From contig JAKUNY010000010.1 in assembly GCA_022451765.1 (NCBI GenBank), forward strand, positions 1 through 20,876: DNA of 20,876 nucleotides, in the 5' to 3' direction. The translations under genes were made by a program, and so were the position numbers. Positions 16,501-20,876 of this stretch are shown piece by piece. A model generated the notes under the pieces. It saw nothing but the letters and a program-made list of their open reading frames with translations, was not told the DNA's origin and made no database searches. Numbering within the stretch: the stretch's first letter is position 1; each line of letters opens with the position of its first letter. This DNA comes from Candidatus Poseidoniaceae archaeon. GTDB taxonomy: Archaea > Thermoplasmatota > Poseidoniia > Poseidoniales > Poseidoniaceae.

Positions 16501-19500
16501 GATAACCGCTTCCCAATGCACCAACCTTGAGTGTCGTGGAGCTGGAATGATTTTGCTGACCTTCGACCCCGCTTTCAGCAACCCATGTGTCGATGAAGTG
16601 AGGAAGTTGGAGGTCTGGCATGGCCTCATGGTGGCGTATCTCAACTGCCGCACTGGTGGACGAGAGGTTCCAGGTAACCAATGAAGGGAGTTTGAAATGG
16701 AAGGTTTCTGACCAATTGCCGAGTTGGTTTGTTGAGGATATAGCTCGAACACGCCAATACCATGTCTTCCCATCATCCAAATCATTGGTTGGCGTAAACG
16801 AATTGTTCGCCAGGTTAAACCCAGAATTGGACCATGATGTCTCAATCATCATGTCGTTGCTGTCAAACGAGTTCGATGTATCCATTTGAACAGCATAGCC
16901 GCTGATACCCACAGACGATGAATGGGTCCAGTTCATCGTCGGACGGTGAACTGGCTCAGGATTGATTCCGGGTGCTATACTCCATGTTCCGTTGAACGGA
17001 GTGATGGGTACAGGTTCGGTTGGGATTGCATTTGAACCTGGGACATATACAAATGACAACTCAGGGCGTTTCGCCTCTGCAGCAGTACCAGGATGGAAGA
17101 GAACGTCACGAATCTGTCCACTTCCTGCACCAACGATTCCAAGAATGAAGTCTGCAGAATGGTTGTCCCGCATCGCATTCTGAACCGCCAAAGTAACGTT
17201 CCAATTTACAGAGGAACTGGATGTAAATCCAGAGCCGATTGTAACCGTGTCAAGAAGTGAGGAACGCTCGGTTCCTTTTGCACCAACACTGTTCCATGTG
17301 TTTGTTCCGTCATAGGTTGCCCATGTTGCTCCTTCTTCCGTCCAATCGTGTTGTGTGTTTTCCCAAGCGCCCACAACAGGGGTACCGAAGGGGAAGTCGC
17401 TGAGATAGAACTCAAGATTCGCTGATTCAACAGCGTAGCCTGTCGGTAGGAAGGTTGCTGAAAGGTCACATCCAAACAATACCGTGGTTTCAGAGGGGAT
17501 TGTGTTGTAGGAAACTTGCAATTCCGTTTCAGTACCGTAGTTTGAATTTGGCATGCCGGAATCAATGTAGGTATCTGCGCATGCAGGATGGAGGCCGTCC
17601 GAACTCGCATTCCCTTGCTTCAATCGGAATTCGTATCGATCGCCACCCAGCCAAGTTGAATTCATACCACTGATGAGGAACGAGGAATACGACCATTCTC
17701 CGTGACGACCGTCAGAATCGACGTGAAGCATTCGCCAGTTGTACATGTGACCTGATTCAAGACTCTCAGAGCCCGTGAAACTTAATTCTCCATCCGATGG
17801 AGCAAAGTCAGTGTCGGTTCGGGTATCTATCAGCGCTACACGGTTGTGGAACAACGGATCGGTCGATAATTCGAAAATCATGTCATATGAGGACGAGGTG
17901 GACGCTGTCCATGTGAGTGTTGGCGTCGTATTTCCGGTGAAATTGTGTCCGGTCTGGTTCCACAGTGAATCTCCGTCCAACGGAGATGTGAGTGATGGCG
18001 CAACCGTGACAGGTGTTGACCAGTCGTATTTGATGTAAAGGCGTGGCTTATCATCGTCGTTGGTTGCATCTGAAGAGTGAAATGTAACCGAATCCACACC
18101 ATTATTTGCGGCGTAAGCACCGTTTTGGGAACGCGTGGTTAGTGCAAAATCGATTGCACCCGTGTTTCCAGAATCGACGTGTTGTTGTAAGACAGTGGTC
18201 AAATCAAATGAAAATTCATCAGAAATTTGCGAACCAAAGACGCCTGAGTCACTGGCGGTGCTGAGTAATCCTCTTCCACCGCTCTTCCACCATTGATTGG
18301 TTTTCTTTCGTAACCACGTCAGTTCGCCCTCAATCCAAGACCCATCGTTGTCCATTTCGTGCAATGCCAACGTTGCTGTACCACTCGAAGTGGAACGAGT
18401 TAGATCCAACGAAGCATCAAGGATTGTGGCGTTTGAATGCATTCCCAATGCATCGAATGATATCCTGAAATGGGGTATCGACTCCTTGTTTGAAGATAGC
18501 TTGGCTTCCAGTGTTGCTGAAGAACCATAATTTGTATTCTTGCTGTGTTCATCGGCTACGGCATCTTCGATGAAGACAAAATCAGTGGAAAGATCGTCAA
18601 CATCGACTGTGATTGAAGCTGTGCCGTCGTTGTTGAGCGTGACATCATGACTTGGCAAGAAGAAATGACCACTCGTCCAAGAACTTAGGGTACCGGTTGA
18701 ATCCATTGCTCGCATTCTGTAGTGCATGTATGTTCCATTTTCAAAAGCATCAGAGGAAGGAATGCCAAGGGAACCTGTGGTTCCTGAAAACGTGAAACTC
18801 GATGCATGTACATCTGAATTATACAGCCAATTGTAGTTGTCTTGTTCGCTCTTGAAACCATCGTCGAGAGAAAGTTGCACTTCAGCCATAATTCCTGAGA
18901 ATCCGGACCATGTCATGCTCGGCGTTAGATCCGCAGAGAGGATGAAATCACCCGACATGAGAGGCGCACCATCGTCGACAAAATTTGGAGAAATTTGGCC
19001 GCCAGAGCCAGCGGTTGTCGTGGAAGAGTCCACTCGAAGGCTTGGGCGGTCTGCCGCATTGAGAGTTTCATTCATGGCACAATCGTATTGGGAACCATGA
19101 GCAGAAACCAGGAGTTCAAATGCAGAGGCACCTGATGCGACAGCGCTCTGAGCCAGTGCCGTTACGTTCAGTTGAACGCTTGATGAGCCACCGGACGGAC
19201 CAAGTGGAGAGGTTACGATCGGAGGCTCCCAATCCGAGCGGTCAGAACCATCCTCTGCACCCGGTTCGGCCCACATCAAGAGCCCATCGCGAGAGCTCCA
19301 TGTAGCGTTTTCATCCCAAGTGACACTCGTCGAAGCGGGGTAAACAGCAAGTCCGTTGGTCGGCCCTGAGTTTGAACATACAAGATCCAAACGTGCTGAG
19401 TGGATGGTATCGGTCGAAGCGTAACTGAGCGGGAACGAGATCAGGAGTCGCGCCTCACTTGTTCCTGATGCACCCAGAAGTCCGGTGTCCTCACTTGCAT

Positions 19501-19708
19501 AGTCATCGTTTGGATAGTCCGAGTCGATGTATGTGTCGAGAGAAGGATTGATTGTCGAAACGACGCGTTGTACGGTCGGTTCTTCTTCCAGCAATTCCGG
19601 TGCAGGGAAGGCAGATGGGACAAACACATCAGCAAGAAGGAACATCAGAATTAATGTCAAAGCAGTGAAGACATTTCGGTTTGTGGTACTGTTTCTCATG
19701 GCGCTCAT
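10556..19708 (-). CDS. Giant surface protein: DNRLRE/CBM96-like + FN3-like + Ig-like modules, C-terminal anchor
   Basis: A 3050-residue single-pass surface protein, intact across 9.1 kb. A signal peptide (~4-35, TALTLILMFLLADVFVPSAF) is followed by seven DNRLRE/CBM96-like modules (about 54-228, 373-563, 708-888, 1030-1212, 1360-1548, 1705-1872, 2012-2193). Each opens with a DTYI-D-NYG-like segment, has W.E..ATW-like centres, and closes on a RPxLxxxY strand. Six FN3-like modules (ending in .W.V.A.. strands) sit between them. Eight Ig-like modules cover 2195-2920, and a membrane helix 2932-2956. The tail has a Asp/Glu-Trp stretch, a collagen-like Gly-Pro linker (2981-3003), and a W..D...W..DGTWYYR..GQ.DW end. 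DNRLRE domains are known in methanosarcinal disaggregatase-related proteins and bind polysaccharides as CBM96, so glycan binding or adhesion is likely. ATG 19708 or 19699 could start; AGGT precedes both. It is first in a three-gene operon. Confidence 0.9.
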   Translation of the reverse strand: MSAMRNSTTNRNVFTALTLILMFLLADVFVPSAFPAPELLEEEPTVQRVVSTINPSLDTYIDSDYPNDDYASEDTGLLGASGTSEARLLISFPLSYASTDTIHSARLDLVCSNSGPTNGLAVYPASTSVTWDENATWSSRDGLLMWAEPGAEDGSDRSDWEPPIVTSPLGPSGGSSSVQLNVTALAQSAVASGASAFELLVSAHGSQYDCAMNETLNAADRPSLRVDSSTTTAGSGGQISPNFVDDGAPLMSGDFILSADLTPSMTWSGFSGIMAEVQLSLDDGFKSEQDNYNWLYNSDVHASSFTFSGTTGSLGIPSSDAFENGTYMHYRMRAMDSTGTLSSWTSGHFFLPSHDVTLNNDGTASITVDVDDLSTDFVFIEDAVADEHSKNTNYGSSATLEAKLSSNKESIPHFRISFDALGMHSNATILDASLDLTRSTSSGTATLALHEMDNDGSWIEGELTWLRKKTNQWWKSGGRGLLSTASDSGVFGSQISDEFSFDLTTVLQQHVDSGNTGAIDFALTTRSQNGAYAANNGVDSVTFHSSDATNDDDKPRLYIKYDWSTPVTVAPSLTSPLDGDSLWNQTGHNFTGNTTPTLTWTASTSSSYDMIFELSTDPLFHNRVALIDTRTDTDFAPSDGELSFTGSESLESGHMYNWRMLHVDSDGRHGEWSYSSFLISGMNSTWLGGDRYEFRLKQGNASSDGLHPACADTYIDSGMPNSNYGTETELQVSYNTIPSETTVLFGCDLSATFLPTGYAVESANLEFYLSDFPFGTPVVGAWENTQHDWTEEGATWATYDGTNTWNSVGAKGTERSSLLDTVTIGSGFTSSSSVNWNVTLAVQNAMRDNHSADFILGIVGAGSGQIRDVLFHPGTAAEAKRPELSFVYVPGSNAIPTEPVPITPFNGTWSIAPGINPEPVHRPTMNWTHSSSVGISGYAVQMDTSNSFDSNDMMIETSWSNSGFNLANNSFTPTNDLDDGKTWYWRVRAISSTNQLGNWSETFHFKLPSLVTWNLSSTSAAVEIRHHEAMPDLQLPHFIDTWVAESGVEGQQNHSSSTTLKVGALGSGYHTSALIKIPLNQVPNPSTARVTNAELSMWAQAGSDTNVQIAVRPVLQTWTTGLNNSTYDGTNSWSADGGRAIGSDVGSLSDLSESASADWMDWDVTELVQAALANGDSYLSVALMTSDSSDDLITFTSSEGLSTQRPWLNLTWTDGTATIPSVAASNAFPADGSIEWNLTGHVPEPSTRPTMSWTHSNAANIDDWKVFIQNDPTDIMEGFSIYDSRAEPALFDLQTLSFQPSSDLATNQSIRWFVQPVNDEMLGPRSASSVFHIPHDVGNAINSTWGYINVSEGGFLPNLNDPSGFLTDTTLDSAAANANLYNSDTFSVGRSGYNSGTSQRSSTIVSVDLTKLPINGTYEIVSAYFTLSTKSTSFGEVWWSGSVLNTAFDGDANWNNATNSTQWNSPGAYHSSDTDIPQGGASLIDSSNETHRGEITQMLQRAVANGMTTLDFLIQAEENNSNVDGRIDFYSSNEASAALRPSLNITYRMTNPYVDPSPTGLLPVDATTVWNYSSPRPSGADHVNLSWTPPSNNETGFYICFASDARMIYDLNCAAVDTSYAFTDGNITWDPTNSTFTVANITSADNWIYWRLFSVQEIVSDQFYRFGEWSQVNTYRVPADQGYDDGAGNHPVTLSSGSIFSNTGLLPGAPDTYTVSSALNTNYGGSTTLKLGASSSGDHEVFIEFDLSQMPWPSAMTPTSTMLQLYRTQVAGVSPLTVSAHACSTFTESGVTALQPPTCSTTEITRSTLPVTPPSGWLEWDITSLAQSNIANGNQTMTIQLKMVGSGNSLHTFASGEYATESLRPTLRVDYVDNVAGVVPPAQPVLLSPLDGAVLYDTTNNLLESLDKPVLNWNTVAGATGYIVTIRNESGQYTFKSATSSQITGTSFTFADTIDPGSTFEWWVQAVNGSIPGPSSSRWIVGIGDPQTQDNNDHTWTYEFQTGNEIEELAHTNVQDVSIYSGLTETNLEGDMNIIGVDASQNEHRMLLSADFGQIPLNPSMNVHSVSLAMHLEDFNFGAGATGMTFTVHRVITTGWSETTATWNGTGAALWAAPGMQAGVDYDSTPIDVFFMSNLQAVDTTINFNLGHRMMYIDGVHSWVIIGTPSQGWMEVEFADNSEETLSKRPLLLMNYTDIDSVTISPIATSTDADSAVQFSASTYDYNSLVASVPVVWSASSGSIDSTGLFTPTTVGTHTVTACFGVICEDESVTVTPGVAVDLVVTPLTATITADETLELSADVVDQHGNAVPGESITFTPSNGTMGGTFGDIFQPYAVGGQTVTVTWGTTSTVVNILVELGAPADIELTGCSGVVPAGTECEITTTLYDQYRNIIPLTEAGALSYSVNDGLYSEATSMYFADTVGMWQLSLTSAIGLSDSIPIQTGHGQMASLEIVPSAWDITADDVVFLNTTRIDVQGNRLPVVLPLANWTSISDGALNITLDHPVQWIPSGLGGRVISAQYETIFESITINVTKGIMVDMVLIVDSEDADGATYSMTADETFVVKAKASDGKGNRWTIDVNWTVAHPDWSEQSVLLYTLSDETEFMPILASTTAYVVRAEYTFDGQLFSEIVNVEVSEGIIQVFTMNTIASNGDTGTVYNISADDSIDFSVSLSDGDLNPLDVNVLTWMFEDTDAGVVTDITSTFVADGYQWEATTVGNYRVWAYIENADGFNYTRSIDISVYHGVAVSLDHELNTFDEDAGESIDISITGTDSDGNTFPQDVEWIEDGSLSDRVIPGSVTGSYAYQASAAGDHIMEYSTPGASNTFELKISPQMIVDFIEVELSAVKVDQQASIDITVQAFDRFANPIPVPSSARVDATGRGTVENTGQGTYKVTTLESGPQTITVSAGQVSENYEIEVTGTFGGFFAAGGTLYYIGAVLIGLIVAVVLVLLVMAMRSGRDDDDWDDEYDDEDDEPRAARGPTGRAPGPSGPAPGTGPTGSPPAEEEEQEDTSWIVDQRMDDDGTEWAQSGDGTWYYRESGQSDWTQWQD
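10949..13126 (-). repeat. Eight-module Ig-like array of the giant protein
   Basis: Residues ~2195-2920 form eight Ig/BIG2-like modules of 80-105 residues. The first is the most canonical (VVWSASSGSIDSTGLFTPTT, T.TVTA.....). The second (AVDLVVTPLTATITADETLE) and the eighth (AFDRFANPIP) show the usual invasin-like turn. The array sits directly before the membrane helix and probably forms a stalk that lifts the DNRLRE modules from the cell surface. Order and number match the neighbouring 865-residue protein. Confidence 0.7.
13130..19549 (-). repeat. Seven ~320-residue DNRLRE + FN3-like tandem units
   Basis: Protein-level tandem repetition inside the giant gene. Unit starts fall at residues ~54, 373, 708, 1030, 1360, 1705 and 2012, that is 307-345 residues apart. 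Diagnostic pairs include DTYIDSDYPNDDY / DTYIDSGMPNSNYG / DTYTVSSALNTNYGG at module starts and RPSLRV / RPELSF / RPWLNL / RPSLNI / RPTLRV / RPLLLM at module ends. The FN3-like spacers carry P.L.W or PTM.WTHS near the start and a W..R..A strand near the end. The copies are divergent, so this is old duplication, not recent expansion. Confidence 0.8.
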
Positions 19709-19829
19709 TCGACCTAAGGTGTGGGAGGTTATGACTGATTCGGCGTACGCCCCCCTTTAGGGGGGCGCCAACTTTGTACCAAAAAAATCCAACCGAATGT
19801 TGAAAGATGCTCGCCAATCTCTTGGATTC
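19709..19829. promoter_or_regulatory. Divergent intergenic region, giant surface operon / RFC
   Basis: Besides the hairpin this gap contains GTACCAAAAAAATCC (19776-19790), the only A/T-rich run. It lies at a plausible archaeal TATA distance (~25 bases) from a start site near 19810, which would give RFC a short leader before ATG 19830. No matching TATA-like element is clear for the minus-strand gene; CATAACC near 19729-19735 is weak. Confidence 0.35.
19748..19767. promoter_or_regulatory. GC-rich perfect inverted repeat between divergent genes
   Basis: CGCCCCCC-TTTA-GGGGGGCG gives an 8-bp perfect stem with a 4-base loop, or an operator-like palindrome in duplex form. It lies 40 bases upstream of the giant surface-protein start and 29-62 bases upstream of the two possible RFC starts. 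No T-run follows it on the plus strand, so it does not look like a terminator of RFC-side transcription. Position favours a regulator-binding site or a 5'-leader hairpin of either transcript. Confidence 0.5.
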
Positions 19830-20786
19830 ATGAGCGAACTGTGGGTGGAACGACATCGCCCTCAGAGTGTTGATGAAATTCGAGGCCAAGCCTCCGTAGT
19901 AAGCCGTTTAACTGTGTATGCTGAGCATAAAGAGTTCCCTCATCTTCTCTTCGCAGGACCCCCAGGCACAGGCAAGACGACGGCCGCAATGGCACTCACA
20001 AAGGATGTTTTTGGAGAGCATTATCGAGATAATTTGCTCGAAATGAATGCATCCGACGAACGAGGGTTGGATAAAATTCGATCAAAGGTCAAACAATTCG
20101 CCCGCACGCAGCCATATGGGGATGCCAAATTCAAGATCATCTTTCTCGATGAATCCGATGCTCTGACCAACGATGCGCAGGGTGCATTACGACGAATAAT
20201 GGAACAATATGCCGAAACCTGTCGCTTTATTTTGTCTTGCAACTACTCATCAAAAGTCATCGAGCCGATTCAATCACGCTGTGCCGTGTTCCGATTTCGT
20301 CCACTTGCTGACTCAGAGGTTCTCGACCAAGTCAAGCATGTCGCAAGCGTAGAGAAAGTTACACTCGAAGAAGATGCAGCCGAAGCACTCGCTAAGATTG
20401 CTCAAGGTGATTTGAGAAGAGCGATTACGGCTCTCCAAGTTTCAGCAGCAATCAGCGACACAATCACTCGATCAATCGTCTATGAAACCTCTGCAACCGC
20501 TCCACCTGAAGCCCTCCATCAATACATCATGGCCTGCAAAGACGATGGTTTTCATGTTGCCCGACGACGTCTCCAAGATTTGTTGAACAAATACGGACTT
20601 GCGGGCACAGATTTTGTTGGCCAACTTCATCGCGAGCTGTACAATGTGGATTTCATATCGGAATTAAACAAACTTGACCTGACAGAAATCATGGCTGAAG
20701 TCGATTATCGTCTCGTGGAGGGCGGTGGAGAACGGATTCAACTCGATGCTATGACAGCAAAACTTGTTGCAATGCTGCGCGATTGA
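19830..20786 (+). CDS. rfcS: Replication factor C small subunit (clamp loader)
   Basis: AAA+ ATPase that, with the RFC large subunit, loads the PCNA sliding clamp onto primed DNA. The 318-residue form starts MSELWVERHRP, the family's usual N-terminus. Visible are Walker A FAGPPGTGKTT (43-50 core), EMNASDERG (72-80), Walker B IIFLDESD (Asp107-Asp110; DEAD is more common), sensor 1 LSCNYSSKVIEPIQ, the Ser-Arg-Cys arginine-finger motif (149-151) and the sensor 2 region GDLRRAITALQ. The helical C-terminal collar follows. Length matches the family (~315-330). An in-frame ATG at 19797 would add 11 residues with no family counterpart; I prefer 19830 by homology, although neither has a strong ribosome-binding site. 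The gene is divergent from the surface operon and probably functionally unrelated to it. Confidence 0.95.
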   Translation: MSELWVERHRPQSVDEIRGQASVVSRLTVYAEHKEFPHLLFAGPPGTGKTTAAMALTKDVFGEHYRDNLLEMNASDERGLDKIRSKVKQFARTQPYGDAKFKIIFLDESDALTNDAQGALRRIMEQYAETCRFILSCNYSSKVIEPIQSRCAVFRFRPLADSEVLDQVKHVASVEKVTLEEDAAEALAKIAQGDLRRAITALQVSAAISDTITRSIVYETSATAPPEALHQYIMACKDDGFHVARRRLQDLLNKYGLAGTDFVGQLHRELYNVDFISELNKLDLTEIMAEVDYRLVEGGGERIQLDAMTAKLVAMLRD

Positions 20787-20853
20787 TAATTGACTATAAC
20801 TTATCAAAACCTGTCGCCATCGATAATGACTACAGGTGGTTTCTCGGAACAGC
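20787..20853. other. Short intergenic stretch after RFC
   Basis: These 67 bases hold GACTATAACTTATC (20792-20805), a possible TATA-like element. They also contain an ATG at 20826 that meets a stop after 14 codons. No T-run terminator for RFC is visible. Confidence 0.3.
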
Positions 20854-20876
20854 ATGAACAAATCTCTTGAAGCTCT
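20854..20876 (+). CDS. Possible start of a further gene (partial)
   Basis: The ATG at 20854 opens a frame reading MNKSLEA to the window edge, with a distant AGGTGG at 20834-20839. The TATA-like element about 55 bases upstream would suit it. Seven codons are too few to identify a product or to prove that it is coding. Confidence 0.25.

Noticed and set aside
19748..19767. Intrinsic terminator reading of the GC hairpin
   Set aside because: It is between two divergent genes, so no transcript is expected to end there from either flank, and no T-run follows on the appropriate side.
19797..19829. Eleven-residue N-terminal extension of RFC from ATG 19797
   Set aside because: The family begins at MSELWVE.(H/Y)RP; the extra residues have no counterpart and no ribosome-binding site.
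20826..20870. Tiny frame from ATG 20826
   Set aside because: Stops after 14 codons; no support as a gene.
1..20876. CRISPR arrays, tRNA/rRNA genes, insertion sequences or integrase genes
   Set aside because: No short regularly spaced DNA repeats, no cloverleaf-like tRNA ends and no transposase or integrase motifs were seen; the repetition in the giant gene is at protein level only.

Overview
The window looks like a chromosomal segment of a marine planktonic archaeon. The evidence is an archaeal/eukaryotic-type clamp-loader small subunit (RFC) at the right end, Shine-Dalgarno-like GGTG/GAGG sites or 4-base ATGA overlaps between genes, moderate GC, and very large single-pass surface proteins. 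Marine Group II Euryarchaeota (Poseidoniales) is my best guess. That placement is inference; no marker was searched. I see no tRNA, rRNA, CRISPR array, insertion sequence or phage gene.

Left block (1..4101, minus strand). This is a probable operon of four genes: a helical TPR-like protein of unknown role, a luciferase-like flavin monooxygenase (LLM family), an asparaginase-II-family amidohydrolase, and an aldehyde dehydrogenase that runs off the left edge. The last two genes overlap by ATGA, and the monooxygenase stop is 2 bases from the asparaginase start. Together they suggest oxidation, amide cleavage and semialdehyde oxidation of some nitrogen-containing compound. The substrate cannot be read from sequence.

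Middle block (4190..5991, plus strand). A membrane-anchored or secreted DNase I homologue, unusually close to animal DNase I in its catalytic C-terminal half, overlaps by ATGA with a short galactokinase. The galactokinase 3' end overlaps the 3' end of the next, opposite-strand gene by 33 bases.

Right block (19708 down to 5959, minus strand). A probable three-gene operon begins with a 3050-residue surface protein. It has a signal peptide, seven DNRLRE/CBM96-like modules alternating with six FN3-like modules, eight Ig-like modules, one membrane helix and a cytoplasmic tail. Eight bases later comes an 865-residue surface protein that repeats the last part of that plan: eight Ig-like modules, one helix and a related Trp-rich tail. 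This then overlaps by ATGA with a cytosolic fusion of a family-1 glycoside hydrolase and a sugar-1-phosphate nucleotidyltransferase. With the convergent galactokinase, the locus reads as a possible archaeal glycan-capture and use system: bind polysaccharide outside, hydrolyse beta-glycosides inside, phosphorylate galactose to Gal-1-P, and convert the sugar phosphate directly to an NDP-sugar. The gene content and order are visible; the pathway is inference.

Right edge. The giant gene is divergent from the RFC small subunit. A strong GC-rich hairpin (CCCCCC-TTTA-GGGGGG core) lies between them. About 90 bases follow RFC, possibly holding the start of another gene.
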